52,362 bases of DNA from a virus, in IMG/VR virus record IMGVR_UViG_3300043673_000008, positions 1 to 52,362 of that record; one strand, written 5' to 3'. Under the pieces are notes generated by a model. The model was not told the origin of the DNA, did no database searches, and worked only from the letters and a program-made list of their open reading frames with translations. A program made the translations under genes and the position numbers. Positions 22,939-31,857 of the stretch are shown in pieces. Within the stretch, counting starts at the first letter, position 1; each line of letters opens with the position of its first letter.

Positions 22939-25900
22939 TGGCAGCGTTTGTTCCATATCTTGTTGTCGGCGCGGTAGGCTTGATCGGCGAATGGCTGATT
23001 GGGCCGGGGAAGTCGAACAAGTCACCGATGCCGCAGTTGAACCAATCGCTGCGGGGCTCGCCGATCTATGTCACCTTCGGCACGAACCGCGTCGATGCGC
23101 AGGTTGTGTGGACGGCGAATTGGAAAGCCGTGCGCGGCAGCGGCAGCAAGAAGGGCGGTGGCAGTGGTGGGCTCGGCTCGGCCAAGGCTGGCGCTCAATC
23201 CGGCTACACCTACTTTTGGGACGTTGTATTGCACTACGGCTTCGTCGATGTCCCCTGCTTCATTGGTCGCGGCTGGGTTGGCAACGATCCGGTGCGGCGC
23301 GATCAGATCGAGACGTTCGACGCCGGTATCCCCGGTGCCGACTTCACCCTGATAGGCAGCCACTATACATCGGTCAATTCCAATACCGTCAAGCTCTATT
23401 ATACCGAAGCCAACGTCAATCCTGGCTACCCTACCGGCGACACTCAGCTTGAAACGTGGCCTTACTTCGCCTCGCAGACCGGATTGAATTGTGCGTGGCC
23501 CAGCACCTTTTGGATTGGCTTTCGCCAGTTCAACCTTGGTCAGTCCGCACAGCTTCCGCAGCTTGGTCTTGAACTTGTACCAACGAACATCCTTTTCGCG
23601 CCGACGCTCGATGGTTTCGAGGGTCTTACGTCCAATGCGCTCAGTAATTATTTTCAAGGGGCGTCATACAATGAGGACGACAGCGGCGTCGTATGGGTCG
23701 GGCAGGGAGGCGGCGTTGCCCCGAATGTTCTGTCATTTGTCACTCCAGCAAATACTGGCTTAGTAGCCGTCACGCTGACACAGTTTCAATCGGACGCCGT
23801 CGCTCTTAGCCTTCCACTCGCGAGCGACGCCAGCTTCTCGTGGGTGACGACCCTTTTTATCCCCGGTACGCCATATGCCTATGTGATGGCGGAAACTCTG
23901 CATGCCGCCAACCAACTCAATTGCCTGGGGGTCTGTTATAAGATTGAGACCAACGGGACGATCTCGCGGCAGGGTGGCTTTAGTTTCCTCTACGCCGTGT
24001 TGAGCGGCGGACGCCTCTTTGATGCTCATGTCGCGGCGATCGGCTGCATCGGCAACCAAGAAGTCTCTATCGCCTATTGGTCGGCGACGACCGGTTCAGG
24101 TGACGGCTTCACGAGCAACCGTGCGACATGGCTGATGTCCCTGCCGAACCCGACGACGATCCTTGGCAGCACCACCATCAACACGGGACTGCCCCCGAAG
24201 TTCGCAGAGATCACCGAGGTCGGCCAATCCTTCCTCTGTAACCGCAGCAACCGCAATTTCACCGATGACTTCCGCACTCATATCCCCGGCGGCTTCGTCG
24301 ATGCGCAGGATGGCACGAACTATTGGTTCTTCCGCTATGTCTCGGCGGAAGAATTCGCGTGGCAGGCGGCGCACTCGGCTGGCACGATCGGCTACAATGC
24401 CTATATGGCTGGCCTCGCCTCAACCTATCCGAGCGGCTGTATGTTCGGTACTAAGTTCGGCGGCGGCAGCTATAGCGGCATGGCCGCGCACAACGATTAC
24501 TTTCAGGACGTGGACGGCAGCAATATGGTGCCATTCGCCGATGAAGGGTTTAACAAGGCTGGGATCATCAGTGGTAGTCCCTATGACTGCTATTACCCGC
24601 CGAACGCCAGCGATAGCGCGCACGCCATGATCACTCGCCCCTATAGCGATGATCATTATAGCTGCCGCGTTCGCATGTTCCTGAATTACGGCGACCATGC
24701 CGTCTTGTCCACGACGATCACCGGGCCGTATGCGACGCAGGCGGACCTCGGCGAAGGTTCGTCCCTACCCGTCCCAAGCAGCATCATTCCATATCTGTCG
24801 TCGAGCTTCGGCATCTATGTCGCCATTCAGTATGATGGGTCGAGCTTCAACCCTGGCCGCACCACTTCCCTGTTTGGTCAGATCGACCCGCATGGTCTTG
24901 ACGTGACGCCCGCCTATATCATCAAGCGCATCTTGACTAGCAAAGTATGGGGTTTCCAGACGGACGCCCTGTTCGGTTATTCGATTACGGATGCGACCAT
25001 CAATCAAATAAGTTATGAGGACGCGGTGCAGTATTGCGTCGATAATGGCATCTATGTCTCGGTGACGTACAACGGGCAGGACAGTATCCTTAATACTATC
25101 AATGAACTTCTGTCGCTCTACAATGGCTACGTCGTAGAGCATGGCGGCGTGGTCTATTTCGGTGTAGTGCGTGCGAACGACGTGCCTATGCGGACGATCG
25201 ACAACACGCGGTTGATCTCTCCTGGTCCTGGCAAGCCTCCCGTCAATGTCACTAAGGGTGCAGCACAGGACGGCTACAACATTGTCGAGTTCCAGTATCT
25301 CGACCGCAGCTTGGAATATCAGCAGAACCAAATATGGGTGAGCGACGAGGTTGATATCGACTTCACCGGTCCGCGCGTCAAGACCTATCAGGCTAAGTTC
25401 GTTATGTCCGGTTCGACCGCGTTCCAATGCGCTGAGCGCGCACTATGGAGTAATCTCTATGGTAAAGACAACTACGCCTTCCAGCTTGGTGTCAAGGACG
25501 CAGACCTTCGCCCCGGTATGCAGGTCACTCTGGTTGATAGTTTTGACAATACGCTCTCTGCTGGTGTCCAGGCGATCATCACCGAATGGAAAGAGAACAA
25601 GCGGTTCACGTTCGACGTGAAGGCCGTCCGCGTCTATGACGACCACCTCACCTCGACCCATGCTTTCACTGATACCGGTACGCCCGGTCAGGGCATCGGT
25701 AGCATGGTTCAGGACGTAGCCCCGCCGATCGCGATGCGCGCCTACGAACTTCCGACGCAGTTCCAGCAATCCCAGGCGTTCATGTATGTCGGCTACAATC
25801 AGGGCAGCCTAATTATGGGCTCGCAGCTTTGGCTGTCCGCCACCGGTACGACCTTCACGCAGGTTGACGACGTGCAGCCCTTCCCGATCAGCGGTCTCCT

Positions 25901-26768
25901 GGCGCAGCCGCTCCCTGTCCGGCCCTGCGGTTACGTCGAGAGGGGTATAAAGATCGTTATGATGCCGAGCAGCCTTTACAGTGTGGCGACGCCGACCTTC
26001 GTGCAGACCAGCGACATCGAGGACACCGCGATGAGCGCGCGGCAGGCTGGCCTGACCTGTATGATCGTCGGCAGCGAAGCCATCGCGATCGAGGGCGCGG
26101 TTCTCACCGGACAGAACCAATATACTGTTGCCAAGGCTTATCGCGGCTGGGGCGGTACGCCGATCTCGGCTCAGAATAGCGGGGCTTACTGGCATCACCA
26201 TGGCGACGGCATGTTCGCGCATCCCATCGGTATCGCCGATATCGGCAAGATAATTTATTACAAGGTACTGCCGTACAACTTCGCGGGCGATGTCCTGTCA
26301 ATCTCGTCGGTCACCGCCAACACTTATATGATCCGTGGTGATTACTGGCTGCCGCGCGAGCAGCCGCCGACCCGGCTCTATGTCGCGAGCGCCCCGTCGT
26401 GGAGCCCGAATTCGCCGATCATTGGACCATTCATCACAGTGACCAGCGGCGGCAGTGACATCATTATGAAATGGCGCAACTCCGCCAATGAAGAAGGCTT
26501 CGGGTTCGGAGGCTTCGGTAATGCCGGGGCAGGGCACTTCACGGCGGACGTTACGACGCCGAGCTATCGCGTTGACGTGATGTCAGTCAACGGTGTCAAG
26601 GTATCCTCTTTCGTAGTCAATACGGGCTATTTCGACTATACTGTCTTGCAGAATATCGCCGACTTCGGCAGCCCGGCTGGCAAGCAACTCGCGTTCAAAG
26701 TGACGCCATTCAATTCGCTGGGCGACGGCTATGTGGCGGATACAACCTCAATCTCAATGACGTGGTGA
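22938..26768 (+). CDS. Central tail hub / tip attachment protein (lambda gpJ / GTA gp15 analogue)
   Basis: The longest gene of the window, 1276 aa. It starts with a hydrophobic helix (A-F-V-P-Y-L-V-V-G-A-V-G-L-I) and then I-Y-V-T-F-G-T-N-R-V-D-A-Q-V-V-W, a pattern common to hub proteins. A baseplate-hub-like part around residues 680-900 (T-P-A-Y-I-I-K-R-I-L-T, then Y-N-G-Q-D-S-I-L) is followed by a C-terminal fibronectin-III-like domain (P-P-T-R-L ... D-I-I-M-K-W-R). It closes the tail tip and is likely involved in receptor contact and membrane penetration. Domain boundaries are estimates. Confidence 0.75.
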   Translation: MAAFVPYLVVGAVGLIGEWLIGPGKSNKSPMPQLNQSLRGSPIYVTFGTNRVDAQVVWTANWKAVRGSGSKKGGGSGGLGSAKAGAQSGYTYFWDVVLHYGFVDVPCFIGRGWVGNDPVRRDQIETFDAGIPGADFTLIGSHYTSVNSNTVKLYYTEANVNPGYPTGDTQLETWPYFASQTGLNCAWPSTFWIGFRQFNLGQSAQLPQLGLELVPTNILFAPTLDGFEGLTSNALSNYFQGASYNEDDSGVVWVGQGGGVAPNVLSFVTPANTGLVAVTLTQFQSDAVALSLPLASDASFSWVTTLFIPGTPYAYVMAETLHAANQLNCLGVCYKIETNGTISRQGGFSFLYAVLSGGRLFDAHVAAIGCIGNQEVSIAYWSATTGSGDGFTSNRATWLMSLPNPTTILGSTTINTGLPPKFAEITEVGQSFLCNRSNRNFTDDFRTHIPGGFVDAQDGTNYWFFRYVSAEEFAWQAAHSAGTIGYNAYMAGLASTYPSGCMFGTKFGGGSYSGMAAHNDYFQDVDGSNMVPFADEGFNKAGIISGSPYDCYYPPNASDSAHAMITRPYSDDHYSCRVRMFLNYGDHAVLSTTITGPYATQADLGEGSSLPVPSSIIPYLSSSFGIYVAIQYDGSSFNPGRTTSLFGQIDPHGLDVTPAYIIKRILTSKVWGFQTDALFGYSITDATINQISYEDAVQYCVDNGIYVSVTYNGQDSILNTINELLSLYNGYVVEHGGVVYFGVVRANDVPMRTIDNTRLISPGPGKPPVNVTKGAAQDGYNIVEFQYLDRSLEYQQNQIWVSDEVDIDFTGPRVKTYQAKFVMSGSTAFQCAERALWSNLYGKDNYAFQLGVKDADLRPGMQVTLVDSFDNTLSAGVQAIITEWKENKRFTFDVKAVRVYDDHLTSTHAFTDTGTPGQGIGSMVQDVAPPIAMRAYELPTQFQQSQAFMYVGYNQGSLIMGSQLWLSATGTTFTQVDDVQPFPISGLLAQPLPVRPCGYVERGIKIVMMPSSLYSVATPTFVQTSDIEDTAMSARQAGLTCMIVGSEAIAIEGAVLTGQNQYTVAKAYRGWGGTPISAQNSGAYWHHHGDGMFAHPIGIADIGKIIYYKVLPYNFAGDVLSISSVTANTYMIRGDYWLPREQPPTRLYVASAPSWSPNSPIIGPFITVTSGGSDIIMKWRNSANEEGFGFGGFGNAGAGHFTADVTTPSYRVDVMSVNGVKVSSFVVNTGYFDYTVLQNIADFGSPAGKQLAFKVTPFNSLGDGYVADTTSISMTW

Positions 26769-26772
26769 TAGG

Positions 26773-27564
26773 ATGACGACCCCCGACAATCAATTGCCGA
26801 TCCTGACGACTGGCGCGTCAAATTGGGATAGCGACCTCGATGCTGCCATGCAGATCATCGAGCGCGGCTACCATGTGACCGCTCAGGCTGGCATCGCCGT
26901 AAACACCGGCAACGTCCTGTGGCAGAACAGCGGCGGCTTCTTCTTTCCGTTCGATCCGAATTCCACCGCGATATTCCCCGCCGCCATGGCATTTACCGCC
27001 GCAAACTCCGGCGACAGCGTCCAGCTTCTCTTGCGCGGCATCGTGCGATCTCTGGCGATCAACTCCCCTGCCGTCCCAGGTCTGCCGATCTATGTCTCGA
27101 TCCTGACGCCGGGCTTGATCGTTGCGACCAATAGCGGGACGAACCGCAAGGCAGGGTATGGTCTGCCGGGCTACGGGGTTCTGTTCAATCCGGCCAACGT
27201 ATTCGACGGCGTCGCGACTTCATACGTCCCTACGTTCTCTGTGCAATCCTCGCAGATCGCCGCTGTCGTCGGCTCTGTGCATACCTTCACCATGTCGCTG
27301 GGGGCGAACCAGGGTTGGAACCGGCGCGTGCGGATCAATGCCGCCAGCGCCACTCATGTCGAGATCAAGTTCTTCGCGGACGCGGCGCGCACCGACCTGC
27401 AATACCAGACCGCCAGCGGCGGCGTCACGGGCGTCGGCAGCTTCAACGATCGCGCCGGTTGGCCGCTCGATAGCAACAGCGGAACGATCTACGGGTCGTG
27501 TCAGGTGTTCTCGTGGGACGTGACCACCGACACGATCAATATTCAAGGACATTGGGAGGTTTAA
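26773..27564 (+). CDS. Putative tail appendage protein (263 aa)
   Basis: It starts 4 nt after the hub stop, with the ribosome binding site GATAGGATG inside the junction. The protein is beta-rich with high N, G, S and A, as in minor tail or fibre proteins, and contains long non-polar stretches such as L-A-I-N-S-P-A-V-P-G-L-P-I-Y-V. It is translationally close to the next fibre gene. No family is recognised. Confidence 0.6.
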   Translation: MTTPDNQLPILTTGASNWDSDLDAAMQIIERGYHVTAQAGIAVNTGNVLWQNSGGFFFPFDPNSTAIFPAAMAFTAANSGDSVQLLLRGIVRSLAINSPAVPGLPIYVSILTPGLIVATNSGTNRKAGYGLPGYGVLFNPANVFDGVATSYVPTFSVQSSQIAAVVGSVHTFTMSLGANQGWNRRVRINAASATHVEIKFFADAARTDLQYQTASGGVTGVGSFNDRAGWPLDSNSGTIYGSCQVFSWDVTTDTINIQGHWEV

Positions 27565-28974
27565 GTGGCAGAGTGGTTTGTAGATGCCTCGATCAGCGGT
27601 GGCAACGGGACTGACCCTGCTTCGGCTTTCCCGAGCGTTGGCTCGATTACTTGGACGGCGGGAGACCGCGCCTGGGTGCGCAACACGCATTACGAATTCC
27701 TGGGCTCGTCCGTCTATCTCGGCACTGCCATGGGCAGTCCGAGCTATTTCTCGCAGTGGCATAACGTGATCGGCTGGCCGCAGTCCGACGATCCGTGGTA
27801 CGACATTCGCCCGGCGCGCGGCACGACTGTCGGCTGGGATGCCGACGTTCCTTCTACCGCCGTCTATTCCGTGTGGGGAATTAAGCAACCGACCTTTGCC
27901 ACCTCCGTCAGTGCGAACATTGGTATTGGCTTCCTCCTGCCGGTCGGCGGCAGTGTGTTCAATGTCTGCTTGCAGAACAACGGCAACATTATGAATATGT
28001 GGTCGTCGCAGGGTGACCAATGGCAGCGCTATCTCGACAACGTCACCTTGCTCTGCAACAGTGGGACGTTCCCTGGCGGCGGCTCCGTGGCGATGCGGTT
28101 CAATGCCTCTCTCGGCAAGATCACCATTCCATGCAGCACCAGCGGCACGTTCGGCACCGCGATCATTGGGTCCTCGATGGCCTCGATGCGTCACCTCGTC
28201 ATCCCGGCTCCCGGTATCTTCCCTTATCTTTTGGATTGGAGCGGCTCGAACATGCTACACATTGGGCATATCGAAGTGCAATGCGCCAGCTACAATCTTG
28301 CGTTCGGTGCCGTCACGCCGCTGATCAGCGGCCCCAACATCACCACGGACGGCATGTTCCACGTTGGCCGGATCAGCGGCAAGCGCCCAGCGGTCGGCGT
28401 GGCTTCCACCGGCATCCTGGGGTTCAACGGTATCCAGATCGACGACTATTTCGGGGACGGCCCGATGATCAATCCCTCTCCAACGCAACCCTCTACGCGG
28501 GTTGCGTCGATCAACGAAGCGGCGTGCGACATTGGCTCCGGCGCTGTGCGCGCCATGATCTACAACGTCGCCAGTGTAGTAGCTGCGGCCCAGCGTTATG
28601 CTGGGGTTTGGGGAAACAAGCCTGTCATGCGGGGCTACTTCGACGTGGCCAGCGGAACCCAGCTTGAGGTGCGCGTTCCACTCTATATTACGGGCGTCGC
28701 ATCGCTGACTAACGGCACGCTGATGGCGCACCTGTTCGCCGCTGGGACAAAGGGCACGGTCTGCAACTCGGCCACCCTGCTCGTCGGGACGCCCGCCGCG
28801 TGGAGTGGGTCCCTGATCACGGCTGGCAGCGCGTGGATTTTCAAGAGCGTCTTCCATCCGACCGAGACCGCTAGTCAGGTTCCGTTTGAAATCTTTCCTC
28901 CCGTCTTTACTCAGGCCACCAGCGGGCTGGCCCTGACGGGCGCGGCCTACTTCGGCCAACCCTATAAGGTGTAA
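27565..28974 (+). CDS. Putative tail fibre / beta-helix protein (469 aa)
   Basis: The start is a GTG directly following the previous stop and preceded by GGGAGG. The N-terminus W-F-V-D-A-S-I-S-G-G-N-G-T-D-P-A-S-A-F matches the opening found in many parallel beta-helix proteins, in which the first coils contain D-x-S-x-G-x-G-T-x-x-x-P. The rest is rich in G, N, S, V and I. It is likely a receptor-binding or polysaccharide-binding fibre. No catalytic residues were identified. Confidence 0.6.
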   Translation: MAEWFVDASISGGNGTDPASAFPSVGSITWTAGDRAWVRNTHYEFLGSSVYLGTAMGSPSYFSQWHNVIGWPQSDDPWYDIRPARGTTVGWDADVPSTAVYSVWGIKQPTFATSVSANIGIGFLLPVGGSVFNVCLQNNGNIMNMWSSQGDQWQRYLDNVTLLCNSGTFPGGGSVAMRFNASLGKITIPCSTSGTFGTAIIGSSMASMRHLVIPAPGIFPYLLDWSGSNMLHIGHIEVQCASYNLAFGAVTPLISGPNITTDGMFHVGRISGKRPAVGVASTGILGFNGIQIDDYFGDGPMINPSPTQPSTRVASINEAACDIGSGAVRAMIYNVASVVAAAQRYAGVWGNKPVMRGYFDVASGTQLEVRVPLYITGVASLTNGTLMAHLFAAGTKGTVCNSATLLVGTPAAWSGSLITAGSAWIFKSVFHPTETASQVPFEIFPPVFTQATSGLALTGAAYFGQPYKV

Positions 28975-28976
28975 TC

Positions 28977-29180
28977 ATGGCTGGCCGTCTTGGTGCTTAT
29001 GTGCCCGCTGCAAGTCAAGTCGCCAACGGAAACCTTGGCGCGGAGCAAGTCGGAACTGCCCCTTCTGGCGGCGGTGGCGGCGGTGGATCGTCTGGCTCCG
29101 CGCTTAACCGCTTGTTTCCGACTGAGGCTTCGCTGCGCTCGTTTCCGAAGGACGCGATCCGCTCGTACCCTCGCGCCTAA
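28977..29180 (+). CDS. Small glycine-linker protein (67 aa)
   Basis: It starts 2 nt after the fibre gene stop. The middle has a run of seven glycines followed by serines; the C-terminal part (L-F-P-T-E-A-S-L-R-S-F-P) looks like a short structured motif. It may be a tail accessory peptide. Function unknown. Confidence 0.55.
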   Translation: MAGRLGAYVPAASQVANGNLGAEQVGTAPSGGGGGGGSSGSALNRLFPTEASLRSFPKDAIRSYPRA

Positions 29181-29191
29181 TCGTCTATAAT
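29163..29191 (+). promoter_or_regulatory. Possible promoter before the lysis genes
   Basis: TATAAT at 29186-29191 lies 31 bp before ATG 29223. The -35 region at 17-bp distance (TCGTAC) is poor. An ATG also overlaps the hexamer at 29190. It is a moderate candidate for separate control of lysis genes. Confidence 0.35.
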
Positions 29192-29222
29192 GTCAGCTTC
29201 AACCCACCAGGATCGCACAACA

Positions 29223-29477
29223 ATGTCAGGTATTCAGCACGCCCAAAACGTCGTAGTTTTGGCGGTTCCGGTCGCATCATGGTGGACCCACGCCCCGGAG
29301 ATTTGCACGACCGCTGCGGCGTTCATGGCGTTTCTCTACTACCTTCTGTACTTCGCCAAGGAAATCGCCATCTGGCGCAAGGGCTGGCATACCGTCCACA
29401 CCACGACCGTCAGCGAAACTGTGACGGAGGATCATAAGGTCGTCGCTGGGAAATCTCCCGATGTTAGCCAACCTTAA
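29223..29477 (+). CDS. Holin-like membrane protein (84 aa)
   Basis: ATG 29223 has CAGGAT upstream; an upstream in-frame ATG at 29190 overlaps a TATAAT and is less likely. The first 60 residues have two hydrophobic stretches (V-V-V-L-A-V-P-V-A-S-W-W and T-T-A-A-A-F-M-A-F-L-Y-Y-L-L-Y-F), followed by a charged tail, the usual build of a class II holin. It begins the lysis cassette and overlaps the next gene by 17 nt. Confidence 0.6.
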   Translation: MSGIQHAQNVVVLAVPVASWWTHAPEICTTAAAFMAFLYYLLYFAKEIAIWRKGWHTVHTTTVSETVTEDHKVVAGKSPDVSQP

Positions 29478-29760
29478 AACCGGCACTCTCAAATTCCTCG
29501 AATTCGCGAATTGCCTTGACGACGACAGTAAAAAGCTGTCGCCGGTAAAGATCAATGCGTGGGGCGCGAACATCGCTGTCTTCTCCACATTCGCGGCAAC
29601 CGTGTTTGGCTGGACAGGGGGGCACCTTCAAGGTATTGAGAGCCTGTGGGGCGGAACGATGACATGGCTTGCTCAAGCCCACGTCGTTCATCATTTCGAT
29701 AAGCGCGAACGGAACATCAACGAAGCGCGCTTGATCCAAGCTGGGGGAAAAGATGTTTAA
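29461..29760 (+). CDS. Membrane protein of the lysis cassette (99 aa)
   Basis: It overlaps the previous gene. A hydrophobic stretch (I-A-V-F-S-T-F-A-A-T-V-F-G-W) near residues 38-52 and a second weaker one suggest one or two membrane segments; the C-terminus is basic. It could be a second holin or an antiholin. No family is recognised. Confidence 0.5.
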   Translation: MLANLKTGTLKFLEFANCLDDDSKKLSPVKINAWGANIAVFSTFAATVFGWTGGHLQGIESLWGGTMTWLAQAHVVHHFDKRERNINEARLIQAGGKDV

Positions 29761-30112
29761 GCTGTTGTGGTCCGCCGTTCTCGGCGGCAATCCTGCGTCG
29801 TGGGGCATCGCCGCCCTGGTCGCGGTCATGGTGCTGGGCTCAACCTTCGGGGCTGGCTTCTACGAGGCGACCAGGGTTCAGGCTACGGCAACGGCATCCG
29901 TGGCAGTTAAGTCCGCCAAGGCCCAGGAGAAGCACGATGTCGCGCAGCACGCTGCCGCCGTCGTGGTCTCCAACGACACTCGGAAGGCCGACGTGATCCA
30001 CGACACGAAGATCGTCACGCTGATCCAGACGATCCACGATCAGGCCGCGCCTGCGGTCTGCGACCTGTCGCCGAGCGACGCCGATGCACTGAACAAAGCC
30101 GCATCATACTAG
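29753..30112 (+). CDS. Inner-membrane spanin (i-spanin, Rz-like)
   Basis: A 119-aa protein with one N-terminal membrane span (I-A-A-L-V-A-V-M-V-L-G-S-T-F-G-A-G-F) and a long alanine-, valine- and charge-rich helical periplasmic part. This type II topology followed by a lipoprotein gene is typical of a two-component spanin. The pair links inner and outer membranes and disrupts the outer membrane in the last step of lysis. Confidence 0.7.
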   Translation: MFKLLWSAVLGGNPASWGIAALVAVMVLGSTFGAGFYEATRVQATATASVAVKSAKAQEKHDVAQHAAAVVVSNDTRKADVIHDTKIVTLIQTIHDQAAPAVCDLSPSDADALNKAASY

Positions 30113-30120
30113 GGGTTTCA

Positions 30121-30369
30121 ATGAGAACTGTTTTCGCCATGGCGCTCTGCGCCATGCTATCTGCTTGCGCGTCCGCAACGCCCGTCGTGATGGGCCACTG
30201 CGAGTTGCCCGAAGCTCTTGCACAGAAGTCAATCCCCCTTGATCCCGTGACGCCCGGCATGTCGCTCGGCGCGCAGATCATCCAATGGGTCAAGGATCGC
30301 GGCCACGCGGCGCGGTCCGACAAGCACGCCGACGACCTGATCGACTATGTCGGGAAGCAGTGCCAGTGA
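30121..30369 (+). CDS. Outer-membrane spanin lipoprotein (o-spanin, Rz1-like)
   Basis: An 82-aa protein with a lipoprotein signal: M-R-T-V-F-A-M-A-L-C-A-M then lipobox L-S-A-C (cysteine 16). The mature part is short and carries two proline sites. It directly follows the i-spanin. Here the two genes are separate rather than nested. Confidence 0.7.
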   Translation: MRTVFAMALCAMLSACASATPVVMGHCELPEALAQKSIPLDPVTPGMSLGAQIIQWVKDRGHAARSDKHADDLIDYVGKQCQ

Positions 30370-31217
30370 GACGGCACCTTATCATCCCTGACACTCAAGT
30401 TCGCCCGGGCGTCCACCTCGATCACCTCGATTGGATCGCCCAGGCCATCGTCGATTATCGTCCCGATGTCGTGGTGCATATCGGCGACCATTGGGACTTC
30501 CCGAGCTTGAATAGCCACGACCAGCCGGGCTCCGCTCCGCTTGAGAACAAGCGGTATATGGACGACCTGACGATCGGCAACGCCGCGTTCGCGCGCTTGG
30601 TTAAGCCGATGGAGGACGAGATCGCGCGCACCAACAATCCAAAGCTCCATCGCAAGGGTTGGAGACCGCGCAAGATATTCTGCACCGGCAACCACGAGAC
30701 GCGGGCCGACCGCGTGGCGAACAACGACCCGAAGCTTCTCGGTTCTATCGGCTCGGAAAACTGTGACGTGCGACACTTCGAGAGACATCCATTCCTTGAA
30801 GTCGTCGAGGCGGACGGTATCATCTATAGCCACTACTTCCAGTCGTCGCATAGCAACCGTCCGATCGGCGGTACGATCGTCAATAAGCTTGGCAGGATTG
30901 GATCATCCTTCGTCCACGGTCATGTGCAAGGTCTGGACATGGGCACCAAGATCATGGGCAACGGCAAGACCCTTTGGGGCTTCCAGGCTGGCTCCTGCTA
31001 CACCCACATTGAGGATTATCGCGGCGCGCAGGGGCAACGTCACTGGCGCGGCATCTTGGTGCTGAACGAGGTCGGCAACGGCGAGTGCAGTCCGATGCCC
31101 CTGACCCTCAACTACCTGTGCCAGAAGTACAACCCCAAATACAAAGGGCGCGATTTCGCCCTGTTCGATTACATGGTCGATAAGTACCCGGGCCAAGATT
31201 GGGTTCACCTCAAATGA
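30366..31217 (+). CDS. Calcineurin-like metallophosphoesterase
   Basis: The start is the GTG overlapping the o-spanin stop (GTGA). The 283-aa product has the metallophosphoesterase motif series: I-P-D-T-Q near residue 8 (usual form D-x-H, with Q instead of H), H-I-G-D-H-W-D near 38, T-G-N-H-E near 107 and H-G-H-V-Q-G near 183. These residues bind two metal ions. Substrates of this superfamily range from phosphoproteins to nucleic acids and cannot be told from sequence. It is unusual to find it between spanin and endolysin genes. Confidence 0.8.
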   Translation: MRRHLIIPDTQVRPGVHLDHLDWIAQAIVDYRPDVVVHIGDHWDFPSLNSHDQPGSAPLENKRYMDDLTIGNAAFARLVKPMEDEIARTNNPKLHRKGWRPRKIFCTGNHETRADRVANNDPKLLGSIGSENCDVRHFERHPFLEVVEADGIIYSHYFQSSHSNRPIGGTIVNKLGRIGSSFVHGHVQGLDMGTKIMGNGKTLWGFQAGSCYTHIEDYRGAQGQRHWRGILVLNEVGNGECSPMPLTLNYLCQKYNPKYKGRDFALFDYMVDKYPGQDWVHLK

Positions 31218-31699
31218 ATACTTGGCAGGACTACGCCTATCCGCTGATCAAGAAGTGGGAGGACTTCCGCGCGAAGCCTTATCTCTGCCCGGCTGGCGTC
31301 TGGACGATCGGCTATGGCACCACACATAAGCCAAGCGGATCGCCGGTCAAGGGCGACGATCCCGAGATCGACGAGGCAACTGCGACAGCTTATATGGAGG
31401 TACACTGCGAACGCCTCCTCGCGCAAATTACCGCGCTCGTGACCGTTCACCTCACATGGTTCGAGTTGGCCGCGATGGTCGCGCTGACCTACAACATCGG
31501 CGTCGGCATCCATGACGGTCACACCGGGGACTTCGCCGACAGCAGCATCGTGCGGTGCGCGAACGCGCAGGACTATAAGGGCGCGGCTACACACTTCCTC
31601 GATTGGGACAAGGCACATATCAAAGGCGTTCTGCAAGTCGTGCCGGGTCTCCTGGCGCGGCGTCAGGACGAAGCAGCATTATTTCTGCGAATAGCGTGA
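31214..31699 (+). CDS. Endolysin, GH24 lysozyme (T4/R21 type)
   Basis: ATG 31214 overlaps the previous stop (ATGA). The 161-aa product has the catalytic triad of lysozyme-like endolysins with the E-8-C-5-T spacing: E16, C25, T31 (W-E-D-F ... Y-L-C-P-A-G-V-W-T-I-G-Y-G). C replaces the D of T4 lysozyme, as known in R21-type enzymes. No signal peptide or SAR domain is visible, so it should need a holin. It cuts the glycan chains of peptidoglycan at lysis. Confidence 0.9.
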   Translation: MNTWQDYAYPLIKKWEDFRAKPYLCPAGVWTIGYGTTHKPSGSPVKGDDPEIDEATATAYMEVHCERLLAQITALVTVHLTWFELAAMVALTYNIGVGIHDGHTGDFADSSIVRCANAQDYKGAATHFLDWDKAHIKGVLQVVPGLLARRQDEAALFLRIA

Positions 31700-31857
31700 T
31701 GACTAGGCGGGGGCGCGTAGTGGGCAAAAAGAATAAGAAGAACGACGACGCTCCCAAAGACAGTTGGAAAATCATGGACCCGGATTTCGACAACATCGAG
31801 ATCGAGGAACTTGATTTGAGGGAGCAATATCGTGGCAGGGGCGCTGATAACGACTGA
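31699..31857 (+). CDS. Small charged hypothetical protein (52 aa)
   Basis: ATG 31699 follows the endolysin frame with overlap. The N-terminus is very basic (R-R-G-R-V-V-G-K-K-N-K-K) and the rest acidic (D-P-D-F-D-N-I-E-I-E-E-L-D-L). GTG at 31720 is another possible start. It overlaps the next helicase gene by 26 nt. Function unknown. Confidence 0.5.
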   Translation: MTRRGRVVGKKNKKNDDAPKDSWKIMDPDFDNIEIEELDLREQYRGRGADND

